The notes below the pieces were generated by a model, which searched no databases, was not told where the DNA came from, and saw only the letters and a program-made list of their open reading frames with translations. The position numbers were made by a program, and so were the translations under genes. 55,718 bases of DNA from Brevibacterium sp. UMB1308A (GTDB taxonomy: Bacteria > Actinomycetota > Actinomycetes > Actinomycetales > Brevibacteriaceae): assembly GCF_030230605.1 (NCBI RefSeq), contig NZ_JASPDO010000018.1:1-55718 (forward strand), read 5' to 3'. Of this stretch, positions 25,224 to 33,518 are shown piece by piece; the stretch's first letter is position 1, and each line of letters starts with the position of its first letter.

Positions 25224-26225
25224 TCAGACGTTTTCGTCCGAGGTGTTCGCAGCTGCGTGCGTGCCGGTCGCGTCAGTGTGCGCTGCCTCCCCCGAGGTGG
25301 ATCCGAAGTCTTTCCCGGCCCACAGTTTGCGCCATGGTGTGGGGTTGAAACGACCGGTCAGGTATGGAATCAGGACAATCGCCCAGCAGACCAGGCCAGT
25401 GATAAAGGCCAGTCCTCCCAGTCCAGCGGTGAGGTCTTGGGCGCCTTCGCGCACCTGGGGGCTGATGATCACGTTGGCAACGCCCACCAGTGTGACCAGG
25501 GCTGACACCATGGCCATGGCGATTGCGTTGTCGATGAGTCCGCGTAGTGCAACGGTGCGTTCGGCGTCGTCCCAGGCGAGTTCTAAGTCATCGCCGGCGT
25601 GCTGTGGGCGGTTGAGGATGTGCGTGCATGCGAACAGCATGGCTCCCCACAGCAACAGCAGGAACCCTGCAACAACGGTGAGCATCACGAACTGGTTGCT
25701 GTATTCGGCAATCACTCCGGGGGTGCGGGCGGCAATGATCCACATGGCGGCGGTGCTCAGGGCGATGCTGACAGGCGCGAGCCACAGTGCGACCCGCTCA
25801 CCTTTGCTGACGTAGTCGCCAAGGGTTGTTTCAATGGGGCGGGCTACCCGAGGTTGTTCAGGGGCAAGCGGTTTGGTTCGGTAGGTGGCGACGAGGCCGC
25901 CCAGTCCTCCACCGAATCCCACACCCATGAGAGTGAGGGGGCCAGCGATTGGCATGTCGGCGTCCCAGCCGCCGAATGCGGTCTGCAGAATGGCACCGAT
26001 CACGAAGCTGATGACGATTCCAGCAATTCCGCAGGTCAAGGCCGCACGTTCACGTTGTGTGATTCGTTCGATGAGGGCCGGGCGGAGGTGGTTAGGGGTT
26101 GGAAGTTTCTGTTTGTTTGCGTATTTGGCGAGTTCTTTTTCATTCACTTTGCGCATACCGCTAGTGACGGGGGCTGTTGCAAAGAGCACCCCCACTGAAA
26201 TGATGATCCAGATCGTGGTGTTCAT
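25224..26225 (-). CDS. Multi-spanning membrane protein of unknown function
   Basis: The 333-residue protein has about 8 hydrophobic segments, a conserved-looking N-terminal loop (RKVNEKELAKYANKQKLPTPNHL) and a Ser/Thr/Ala-rich C-tail with no predicted structure. The ATG at 26225 has AGGAAG upstream; the longer frame passes through the operator and is rejected. Its promoter (TTGTAT, 17 nt, TGATAC on the minus strand) overlaps an inverted repeat likely bound by the downstream YtrA-type regulator. No family is recognised with confidence. Confidence 0.75.
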   Translation of the reverse strand: MNTTIWIIISVGVLFATAPVTSGMRKVNEKELAKYANKQKLPTPNHLRPALIERITQRERAALTCGIAGIVISFVIGAILQTAFGGWDADMPIAGPLTLMGVGFGGGLGGLVATYRTKPLAPEQPRVARPIETTLGDYVSKGERVALWLAPVSIALSTAAMWIIAARTPGVIAEYSNQFVMLTVVAGFLLLLWGAMLFACTHILNRPQHAGDDLELAWDDAERTVALRGLIDNAIAMAMVSALVTLVGVANVIISPQVREGAQDLTAGLGGLAFITGLVCWAIVLIPYLTGRFNPTPWRKLWAGKDFGSTSGEAAHTDATGTHAAANTSDENV

Positions 26226-26247
26226 GTCACTTCCTTCCGTAGCTGTA

Positions 26248-26276
26248 TGTATCAATACATAGTATGTACTGATACA
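26248..26276. promoter_or_regulatory. GntR (YtrA-type) operator overlapping promoter
   Basis: TGTATCA (26248-26254) and TGATACA (26270-26276) form an inverted repeat with a 15-nt gap containing TAGTATGTAC (26260-26269). The -35 and -10 of the membrane-protein operon lie inside it. The same decamer occurs in the second GntR promoter at 33077-33086. Confidence 0.7.
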
Positions 26277-26325
26277 AAACTCGATTGCAAGTGGTTTTCC
26301 GCGTTCGCTCCGGTAAATTTGAGGT

Positions 26326-27240
26326 ATGAGCGACCTCACAGACAAGTCCAAAGACGTGGCTGACCAGGCACAAGACGTTGCAGACAAAGCGGAAAACGTC
26401 GCCCACAAAGCAGGTGACGCACATAGTGAGACAGCTGAAAAAGCCGGTGAAGTGATCCAGCAGAATCCGGTGTATCGCGGGTTTGTCACAGTAGGTCTAC
26501 TTGCCTACGGCGTAGTGCACTTGGTCATTGCGTTCATCTGTGTGCAGATCGCGTGGGGCGGAGGTACCAGCGGACAGGAAGCCTCTAACTCCGGGGCGAC
26601 TCAGCAGATTGCACAACAACCGTTTGGATACGTGGTGCTGATTGTGTGTGCGGTTGGATTGGCTGCGCTGGTGGTGTGGCAGCTCATTGAAGCAGCGATT
26701 GGCAATCAGCAGTATTCGGGTGCAAAGCGGTTGTTCAAAAGGATTGCGTCAGTGGGTCGCAGTGCCGTGTACGCGTTCTTGTGTGCCAGTGCCGTTCAGG
26801 CCGTTGCGGGTGCTGGCGGGGATAGCGAAGAAAAGCAAGAGTCCATGGTGGGCCAGGTGTTGGGAATGCCTGGCGGTGTCGTGATCATCGCTCTGGCCGG
26901 TGTTGTCATTGCCGCGGTTGGCGTGGGCCAGATTGTTTCTGGGGTGAAGAAGGCGTTTGAGGATGACTTGGATGGGGGCGTCGCCCTGTGGGTGAAGCGC
27001 CTGGGCCAGATTGGTTACATCACTAAAGGGGTCGCGATCATCTTTGTGGGTGGTCTGTTCATGTGGTCATCAATCACGCATGACCCCGAGGCGGCCGGTG
27101 GCACGAATTCGGCATTGCGCACGTTGGTCGATCAGCCGTTCGGACCGTCCTTGCTGACGGTAATGGCGTTGGGGATCGTCGCTTTCGGCTGTTTCTGCTT
27201 GGTGTGGGCGTTTAATGCCCGGCATGAAAAAGCGGATTGA
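26326..27240 (+). CDS. DUF1206 domain membrane protein
   Basis: The 304-residue protein has three repeated two-helix DUF1206 units (starting near residues 50, 135 and 220; each begins with an aromatic/glycine motif such as GFVTVGLLAYGVVHLVIAF). The first 45 residues are a charged amphipathic helix of repeated KDVADQAQDVADKAE units, like LEA or apolipoprotein helices, which may lie on the membrane. Function is unknown. It is divergent from the GntR-controlled membrane gene. A small dyad, GTGATC/GATCAC, lies just after the stop (about 27268-27285). Confidence 0.88.
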   Translation: MSDLTDKSKDVADQAQDVADKAENVAHKAGDAHSETAEKAGEVIQQNPVYRGFVTVGLLAYGVVHLVIAFICVQIAWGGGTSGQEASNSGATQQIAQQPFGYVVLIVCAVGLAALVVWQLIEAAIGNQQYSGAKRLFKRIASVGRSAVYAFLCASAVQAVAGAGGDSEEKQESMVGQVLGMPGGVVIIALAGVVIAAVGVGQIVSGVKKAFEDDLDGGVALWVKRLGQIGYITKGVAIIFVGGLFMWSSITHDPEAAGGTNSALRTLVDQPFGPSLLTVMALGIVAFGCFCLVWAFNARHEKAD

Positions 27241-27391
27241 TTGGCACGGAACCGCAACGCTGGGGTGTGATCGGTTTTGATCACGTTGGCCGTAGCGTCG
27301 AATTGGTAGTAATCCATGTCCCCGGCGGGGTGTTCGTTATTCACACGAACTACCTCTCAAAGGGCTTCGAGCAAGAAATGAGGAACGCACG

Positions 27392-27547
27392 ATGACGAAA
27401 TACACTGATGTCAACGGCGTCGCATTTACCGACGCTGACGTTGAACGCTGGGCAGACGAGGCTGAAGCCGGATTCCCCGACTCAACGCTGACCAAAGAAA
27501 CACCCACCTGGGTGCGAACTGACCCCATGGAAGTACACAAAGACTAG
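27392..27547 (+). CDS. Small protein resembling the N-terminus of RHH antitoxin-like proteins
   Basis: GAGGAAC precedes an ATG that opens a 51-residue acidic protein (contains DVNGVAFTDADVERWADEAE and GFPDSTL). Actinobacterial CopG/ribbon-helix-helix antitoxin-like proteins begin with a very similar TxADIExWAEEAExGFP segment followed by the DNA-binding half. Here the frame stops after PMEVHKD, with no RHH domain. It may be a truncated gene or a stand-alone peptide. A Trp-Val-Arg-Thr-Asp ending suggests the break is recent. No toxin follows; the next gene is the convergent ietS. Confidence 0.55.
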   Translation: MTKYTDVNGVAFTDADVERWADEAEAGFPDSTLTKETPTWVRTDPMEVHKD

Positions 27548-27579
27548 GAGCAACCGCTTCTTAAGCGCCCCGAGTAGCT

Positions 27580-30183
27580 TTACGGCGCAGATATCTCAGC
27601 CATGACCGGAATCTCGAGTTGAGTAGCGATCGGCGTGTAAAGGTCTACGTCTTGTTCCTTCGTTTGGAGCGAAAGCAGAAGCGCATATCGGACAGGCAGG
27701 TCGCGGCGGTCTTTGCGACTGTTATTCTTCCACCAGCCGCCCACTGGATATATCGCGACACTGTTGCAGTGGGCTAGTTCGGCACCGGTGCCAATCCATT
27801 CGTCTTGGTGAAGCGACCCCAAGTGTCGCGCTCGTTCGCCCAGGAACCAACGGTCTGATTCCTTCAATCGTGGACCGCCTTCTTCGTTCTGCGCTTCCCG
27901 ATTAATTCGTTGAATAAACTCGGCTTCGTTTTCCAAACGCCCCTGGAGGTCGAACCGCAAACCATGGGACGCGTACTGGTACTTGCTGCGCCAACCTCGT
28001 CGAGACGCAGACGGCTCTATGAAATAGGACAAGGTGACACGAAGGCGCACCTCGGCCGCACCGATACTTTGGAGGACATCGGTTGGCCACGGTAGCGCGT
28101 GCAGGCGAAAATGTCGCATCGAGTACTTGTCTCCGCTGAACGGAACGAAGCTGTCTTGAGCGATGAGTGTGACCGCGTCTCGCCTAGAATTCAACACTGC
28201 CTTTTCCGATGGCACGCCCCAGCCGAACTGGCGGAGGAGTATCTGGCGCCCAGTTTTGGTTTGGTCGCTAGCAAGTTGTTGAACCATCGAATCGGTCCAC
28301 TCTGCGGAGTGTGTCAACAGCCCACGCACAGTTTCAGGCCAGTACGATGGGTACCGATCCATCACCATGGCCGCCAATCGCGAGGCTTGTGCGGTTGCGG
28401 CACTCGTGGCATTGGCCGAAGTCAGTGCAACATCGTTTTTGTGCCCAGTCGAACGTAACGACAGCGAAGGCAATTTATCTTCAAACGTGCTAGCGCCATC
28501 TGTCAAAACGTTACCTCCTTCCATGCAGATGTCCGGCTTGATCGGCCAGCGCGTCATGTTGAAGTAAAGCGACGTGGTCGTGTGCGGAGAGATGTCGCCG
28601 GATTCGGCTAAGACGTTCCAACCTGAGTATTGCGGGTGCGATGGAGCATCAGTAAGTTCGGTGTACGCACCGACTGTGAGTGCGTTCCAAGCCTGAGCCG
28701 GGTCTTGGATTGGCGAGTTTTCGGAGTTCGTATGATGATCAGTGGCGTAGTCCGGCACGTTTCCTGCCGCGACAACGATGAGTCGACCAGACGCGGGATC
28801 TGGCGTTGAAAGCAGTTGGAGTTCGTTTCCTCTCCGGACGATATCCGTGCCGGCCGCCAGTGCGTCGACTGACGCGGACCATAGCGTTGGTTCGCCCGGT
28901 TTGTCGGGATCGGTGCTCAACGTCAAGCAGAATGTGCGATGTCGATCGGGTCGAGCTACCTCCGGATGCGAGACCGCTTCGACAGTCGCCGTGCCGTAGT
29001 CGATCGGGTCGATCAACTGGTCACCGGGTCCCGGCCACATCCGCACTGACTCCAACCTGTGACGAAGGGCAACACTAGTCCGTGCCGTGAGCAACGAATC
29101 GATGTTTCCGAACAACGCGAGACCGGCCATCGAGGTGCCATGCCCACTCGGGTGAACGTCTGTTCCTGATCCACCGAAGATCGAGTGGTGATCGTTGGGC
29201 GCTAAGGACCCTCCAAGGAGAGTGTGAGTACGAAGCACTCCCGTGTCCAGGTGGCATACGGTTGGCACATCTGCCGAAGCATGAATGATGCGTTGGGCTA
29301 GATCCTCAACATACTCGTCCTGCTCACTAGTGCTCAGGTCTTCCACTGTGTCGATGAACTGGGGGTGCCGGATTTCGGCCAGAGGCACCGAAGTGAACGG
29401 GAGGATCTGTAGCTGGGACCATGATGCTTTTACCCAGACAACAAGGCGGTCTCCTAAACGGAATTCGCTACGACGAGTCTGAAGCTGGTGCGTAGTGACG
29501 AAGCGCTCCCAGTCGGCGAGGTGTGCGCCACTGTCGTCAAGCCACAGTTCCCACCAGTGGAGTCCAGTTTTCAGCGGCTGCATCTCCGAAGTCCAGAGGT
29601 CGTCAAGGACTGCCTGACGAATGCGTGCAATGTTCGCGACGAGATCCTGGTTTTTGGGTCGACCTTTCTTGGTGTTTTTCTCATCGTTGAGGTAGTCCTC
29701 GAAGAGCTTCAGGAACTGCGAGCGGTAGGAGTCGGAAATCCAGACAGTTGCCGTCTCGGGGTTTTCGTCCTGAGCTTTACGCACCGACAAAAGAAGCCAC
29801 TTCGGTTTACGTACTTTTCCTCCTGTGTAGGAGTTGAGGGACTCGACCTTCAAAGGATACGCAGATCCTTCTCCCTCGAGAACGAGGATCGTGCCGGTTG
29901 CCCGGAGTTCCTCATAGGAGGGCATCTCGAGATCTGTCATTTGTTGGTCGAAGGTGCTGAAAACATTTTCAGCAGCCTTCTTTAGCCGAGTCCCATGGTC
30001 GCGACGATTGACTTGGCGGATCGACTTATCAGGTCCCCCACCCACACGGTGAAAGTCTGCTGTTTCTACGTACCCCTCAATGTACAGGTGGTCGAGGTTG
30101 CGGTGCGCCTCAGCCAAGGCTTGCCGTTCTACGCGAGGTAAGTGCGACAATGAGATCTTCTCTTTGGACCCTGTTATCGCCAC
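27580..30183 (-). CDS. ietS: IetS-like subtilase (S8 peptidase) of a two-gene defence/toxin pair
   Basis: The 867-residue S8 peptidase has the complete catalytic set: Asp313 (HLDTG), His348 (SGHGTSMAG), Asn475 (VVAAGN) and Ser594 (NATSAATAQAS, a GTSxA-like variant). There is no signal peptide, so it acts in the cytoplasm. It overlaps the AAA ATPase gene upstream, the arrangement of ietAS, described as a plasmid-borne toxin-antitoxin pair in Agrobacterium and later as an anti-phage system. The protease is then the effector and the ATPase its restrainer. The GTG at 30183 lacks a ribosome site; a TTG about 30 nt further in, after GAGAAG, is an alternative start. Confidence 0.82.
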   Translation of the reverse strand: MAITGSKEKISLSHLPRVERQALAEAHRNLDHLYIEGYVETADFHRVGGGPDKSIRQVNRRDHGTRLKKAAENVFSTFDQQMTDLEMPSYEELRATGTILVLEGEGSAYPLKVESLNSYTGGKVRKPKWLLLSVRKAQDENPETATVWISDSYRSQFLKLFEDYLNDEKNTKKGRPKNQDLVANIARIRQAVLDDLWTSEMQPLKTGLHWWELWLDDSGAHLADWERFVTTHQLQTRRSEFRLGDRLVVWVKASWSQLQILPFTSVPLAEIRHPQFIDTVEDLSTSEQDEYVEDLAQRIIHASADVPTVCHLDTGVLRTHTLLGGSLAPNDHHSIFGGSGTDVHPSGHGTSMAGLALFGNIDSLLTARTSVALRHRLESVRMWPGPGDQLIDPIDYGTATVEAVSHPEVARPDRHRTFCLTLSTDPDKPGEPTLWSASVDALAAGTDIVRRGNELQLLSTPDPASGRLIVVAAGNVPDYATDHHTNSENSPIQDPAQAWNALTVGAYTELTDAPSHPQYSGWNVLAESGDISPHTTTSLYFNMTRWPIKPDICMEGGNVLTDGASTFEDKLPSLSLRSTGHKNDVALTSANATSAATAQASRLAAMVMDRYPSYWPETVRGLLTHSAEWTDSMVQQLASDQTKTGRQILLRQFGWGVPSEKAVLNSRRDAVTLIAQDSFVPFSGDKYSMRHFRLHALPWPTDVLQSIGAAEVRLRVTLSYFIEPSASRRGWRSKYQYASHGLRFDLQGRLENEAEFIQRINREAQNEEGGPRLKESDRWFLGERARHLGSLHQDEWIGTGAELAHCNSVAIYPVGGWWKNNSRKDRRDLPVRYALLLSLQTKEQDVDLYTPIATQLEIPVMAEISAP

Positions 30184-31078
30184 GCAACAAGATCGTCTTT
30201 GCTGCAGTCTCGGCCGCCTTCACAAGCTCGGCATGGCTCAGTCCGACCGTATATTCGCCCAGTTTTGCCATGCTTGTCCCGCTAGCAAGCGTCCCGAGAC
30301 GTGCTCGCATGACGGCTACCGCCTGTCGCGCGTCGGGCAAAGAGTAAGTCAAGACCGCGTCGAACCGACGGAAGAGCGCTTTGTCGAGGATCGAACGATG
30401 GTTCGTAGCCGCGAGCACGAGCGACTCAGCGCTCGCTTCCTCCAAAAAAACAAGGAATGAGTTCAGAATCCGACGGGCCTCTCCGACATCATTCCCGGAA
30501 CGGTCAGCCCCAAGAGCATCGATTTCATCGAACAAATAGACGGCACGGCGATGGGCAACAGAGTCGAAGATTAGGCGAAGTTTACTGGCTGTCTCACCCA
30601 TGAACTTACTCATTAGGCTATCGAGCCTGACTGTGAACATTGGGATAGCAAGCTCGGTGGCGAGTACGGCAGCGGTCATCGTCTTCCCGGTTCCAGGCGG
30701 TCCCTCCAAAAGCAACCGATGCGCCGGGGCGAAACCGTACTCGAGCAGGTTTTTGCGCTGACGTTGTTCGGCGAGAACTTGCTTAATCTGCGTGGCAAGT
30801 TCGGCTGAAGCGACCAGCTCTCGCAATCGCACGTCGGCGTATGTCACCTCGACCAATTCAGCAAGTTCGCCACGAGGCTGCGCAAGCGGTGTGATCTTGC
30901 CAACAGGCTCACGTTCGCGAGAGGCGTCAACAGCCTTTTTGATGTCGTTAGCAAGCACGTGATGACCAGCTTTGGCTTCTCGAGCAGCCACTTGGAGCGC
31001 GACCGAATAGAAACTATCGTCATCACCAGACGCATGGCTACGCACCATCGCCGCAATGTGTTGTCCGTTGCCAGCCAT
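30110..31078 (-). CDS. ietA: IetA-like AAA ATPase of the subtilase pair
   Basis: The 322-residue AAA+ ATPase has Walker A GPPGTGKT (about residue 123), Walker B VYLFDEIDALG (about 180), sensor 1 ATNH and an arginine-finger region (RRFDAVLTY). The family is classical AAA (FtsH/Cdc48-like core) used as partner of S8 proteases in IetAS. A GGGAGG site precedes the ATG. Its 3' end overlaps the ietS frame by about 70 nt, which supports tight stoichiometry. It probably recognises an invasion cue or holds the protease inactive. Confidence 0.82.
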   Translation of the reverse strand: MAGNGQHIAAMVRSHASGDDDSFYSVALQVAAREAKAGHHVLANDIKKAVDASREREPVGKITPLAQPRGELAELVEVTYADVRLRELVASAELATQIKQVLAEQRQRKNLLEYGFAPAHRLLLEGPPGTGKTMTAAVLATELAIPMFTVRLDSLMSKFMGETASKLRLIFDSVAHRRAVYLFDEIDALGADRSGNDVGEARRILNSFLVFLEEASAESLVLAATNHRSILDKALFRRFDAVLTYSLPDARQAVAVMRARLGTLASGTSMAKLGEYTVGLSHAELVKAAETAAKTILLRGDNRVQREDLIVALTSRRTASLG

Positions 31079-31347
31079 GGCGCACCTCCCTCAGCGCTTG
31101 CGTCGTCAGACTTTCTTCATATAAGGATACCTTCACATTATTTTCTGCATGGGCATGCGTGTTGCAAACGGATTTTTGAAAGCACGATTAGCGCGGAAAA
31201 GGGCTTCGCAGTGGTGGGCATGTCGTTTTCCTCCAGCGTGTATTGCGCCCAAAGATACCGCAGGCACGTCTTTTCCGGGTTGCATCCGCTAGAACTTGGA
31301 GGAAAACCGCATGGTCACACGCAGCCGCGCACGGAAGAATAGAAGAC

Positions 31348-31737
31348 ATGAACGAGACATACAGCACGCATCAGACCACCGATCCGTCGACCGAACGTAC
31401 CTGGGCGATCCTGTCCCACCTTTCACTCATCATCTCCTCGGTGGTGAGCGTGGGAATGCTCTCTTTCGTGGGACCGCTCATCGTATGGTTCATCTACAAA
31501 GACAAAAGCGACTTCGTGCGCAATGCAGCCGCAGGATCCTTCAACTTCGCAGTGACCCTGGCGCTCGCCTCAGCGGCCGCCACTGTCCTCGCCTTCACCG
31601 TCATTTTGTTGCCCGTATCTTTCATCATCTGGGCGATCGTCTACATCGTCAGCATCGTGATCCCAATCCTGGCAGCGATGGCTGCTTCCCGCCACGAGAT
31701 GTACCGCTACCCACTCACGCTCCCGCTGCTCCGCTAA
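31348..31737 (+). CDS. DUF4870 domain membrane protein
   Basis: The 129-residue protein matches DUF4870: a hydrophilic N-terminus with ERTWAILSHLSLI, first helix ending GPLIVWFIYKDKSDFVRNAAAGSFNFAV (the family signature), then two more helices. Function is unknown; members are widespread in actinobacteria. The start at 31348 follows GGAAGAATAGAAGAC. The upstream stretch 31079-31347 separates it from the divergent ietA and shows no other gene. Confidence 0.85.
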   Translation: MNETYSTHQTTDPSTERTWAILSHLSLIISSVVSVGMLSFVGPLIVWFIYKDKSDFVRNAAAGSFNFAVTLALASAAATVLAFTVILLPVSFIIWAIVYIVSIVIPILAAMAASRHEMYRYPLTLPLLR

Positions 31738-31818
31738 GGTCGGCGGACAGCCAGACCCGCCACTACCGAACCTCGAAGGGCACCACGAACAGCCCCAAGG
31801 GGTGCCGAGGTGCGGAAC

Positions 31819-32958
31819 CTAGTTGGGCCGGCGCTCCCAAAGGTAGTCGATGCTATCTTCCGTAAGGACTTCCGTAAGGATCCACGCGGTAGGGGTGCCG
31901 AGGTGGTTGACACGCGGCGTGAACCAATAGGTTTCGTCTGGCCCCCAGCCAGCAATCACTGTCGCTGTGTCAGCATCAACTGGAATCGCTGTCCCCGCTG
32001 CCGCAAGGTACGCAGCGACCTGGAGGTGGACCGCGTCGTAATGCTCAGCGACCTTCGCCCAGTCTGGCACTACCCACTTTCCGTTTCGCCCGGTGGTGAG
32101 ATACCAGTCATGACGTTTCTGTGCTGTTTGCTCAAACGGGAACCGCCTGCACAGTTCAGCCCACGCCTCTGCCGAATCGATCTCATACACGCGCAGTCCC
32201 TCAGGAACTTCCAGCCGTAGGGTTTCTGCGGTCTCCCACCCCAAACTGTCCTCTACCAGCCACAATCCCACCGGGCTCGTGTCGAACATCTCCCGAGTCG
32301 ACGACGGGAGTTCCCGTGGAGGCGTAGACCACCAAATCCCGCTCCCCGATGCTGTTGGATCCGTGGGGCGCTCGCGGGCAGCCAACTTCTCCTCGTCTGC
32401 ATCTTTTGCCCGCGCTTTGCGCAACACGCGCAGCGGGTCTTCCGGAACCCTGCGAAATTCACCGTCCCATTGCACAGTGCATTGTGAGGACGCCTCCACT
32501 GGAGTGGTCCACCAGTCTGTGTGCGTCGAGGCCGCGAGGTGTTCGGCGACCCGGCGCAATCCGGCCCGCATGGGGTCTGTCGCAGCCAGAACATCGTCAC
32601 CTTGGGGCTCCTGCCAATATGCCGCCATCTCCACCGACGACGACAAGCCCGACAGCAAAGACCTCGGTGTCACCTCGGCCAAAGTCACGCCCTCTAAACG
32701 TGCGGCGGTCTCCTCCGGCGTTACCACCGTTTTTCTTATCTCCTTGGCACCTGGACCCATCAGCGCGCCTGAAGTCGACCCTCTGCGCAATTCGAGGTGA
32801 TAGGACGCAATGAACACCGCCAAGCTGAGTGAATCGTCTCGCTTATCCTTTCCTTCGATCCGTTCCGAGGCGAGCGCGTATTCCAGCAACAGCCGCCGAC
32901 CGCGTGGGCCGCTTAACAACGCATCCGCCAAGCGGTGCTGGCGATCCTGTTCATGCAT
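31819..32958 (-). CDS. Uncharacterised 379-residue protein
   Basis: A soluble, acidic protein with no recognised family. The middle has SGIWWSTPPRELPSSTR and other Trp-rich loops; no P-loop, metal site, signal or membrane helix is visible. The ATG at 32958 lies inside a 9-bp inverted repeat and has no ribosome site; a candidate promoter just upstream would give a nearly leaderless transcript. The 3' region contains the over-represented octamer, in keeping with native chromosomal DNA. Confidence 0.7.
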   Translation of the reverse strand: MHEQDRQHRLADALLSGPRGRRLLLEYALASERIEGKDKRDDSLSLAVFIASYHLELRRGSTSGALMGPGAKEIRKTVVTPEETAARLEGVTLAEVTPRSLLSGLSSSVEMAAYWQEPQGDDVLAATDPMRAGLRRVAEHLAASTHTDWWTTPVEASSQCTVQWDGEFRRVPEDPLRVLRKARAKDADEEKLAARERPTDPTASGSGIWWSTPPRELPSSTREMFDTSPVGLWLVEDSLGWETAETLRLEVPEGLRVYEIDSAEAWAELCRRFPFEQTAQKRHDWYLTTGRNGKWVVPDWAKVAEHYDAVHLQVAAYLAAAGTAIPVDADTATVIAGWGPDETYWFTPRVNHLGTPTAWILTEVLTEDSIDYLWERRPN

Positions 32959-32976
32959 AAAACAAGTATGAACAGG
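32946..32976. promoter_or_regulatory. Inverted repeat over the start of the 379-residue gene
   Basis: CCTGTTCAT (32946-32954) and ATGAACAGG (32968-32976) are perfect complements with a 13-nt gap containing the start codon. A bound repressor would cover the -10 region and the start. Confidence 0.55.
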
Positions 32977-33068
32977 AACACAGTTTCCTCAAAACTGGGC
33001 ACACGCTCAAATCACTACTCGATTGCGGAGCCTGAGTACTGCCATGTTCTACCTACAGCTCTTGTGCC

Positions 33069-33095
33069 ATCTGTATTAGTATGTACAACACAGAT
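33069..33095. promoter_or_regulatory. Likely GntR operator of the second YtrA-type operon
   Basis: ATCTGT (33069-33074) and ACAGAT (33090-33095) are inverted around a 15-nt gap that includes TAGTATGTAC, the decamer also present in the first GntR operator. It lies 24 nt before the GntR GTG start. Confidence 0.6.
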
Positions 33096-33119
33096 AAGGC
33101 AAAGAAGGTGGGAAGAACG

Positions 33120-33518
33120 GTGGATATCTCATTGGATCCGCTTTCGACGGTTCCGCTGTATCAGCAGATTCGGGATCGCGTCGTGGAGGCTATAGGCCGC
33201 GGCGAGTTGCACCGCGGTGATGCTCTGGCCTCGGTCCGTCAGCTGGCGAGCGCTTTCGCCATCAATCCGGCCACCGTATCGAAAGCCTATGACCAGCTAC
33301 GGTCCGAAGGGTTAGTGGCGACGAACGCGAAGTCGGGAAGCTTCGTTGCCACTGATCGCGATACTGCTGTCGCTCCCCCAGACTACCTCGCAGGTTTCGA
33401 ATCACGACTCACCACGTTGCTGGCGGAAGGTCGAGCCCGGGGCCTTTCCCCTAAAGCCCTCAAGGACATGTGCGGCCACGTCATGCGGTCACTGGACCCA
33501 CCGAAGGAGGATCAGTGA
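33120..33518 (+). CDS. GntR family regulator, YtrA type, second
   Basis: The 132-residue protein has a GntR winged helix (LYQQIRDRVVEAIGRGELHRGDALASVRQLASAFAINPATVSKAYDQLRSEGLV) and a short tail, as in YtrA. The GTG at 33120 has a GGAAG site 4 nt upstream and begins the conserved DISLDPLSTVPLYQQ; an ATG at 33081 lies inside the operator and is less likely. It overlaps the next gene by 4 nt (GTGA), so it is the first gene of a two-gene operon that it probably represses. Confidence 0.88.
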   Translation: MDISLDPLSTVPLYQQIRDRVVEAIGRGELHRGDALASVRQLASAFAINPATVSKAYDQLRSEGLVATNAKSGSFVATDRDTAVAPPDYLAGFESRLTTLLAEGRARGLSPKALKDMCGHVMRSLDPPKEDQ

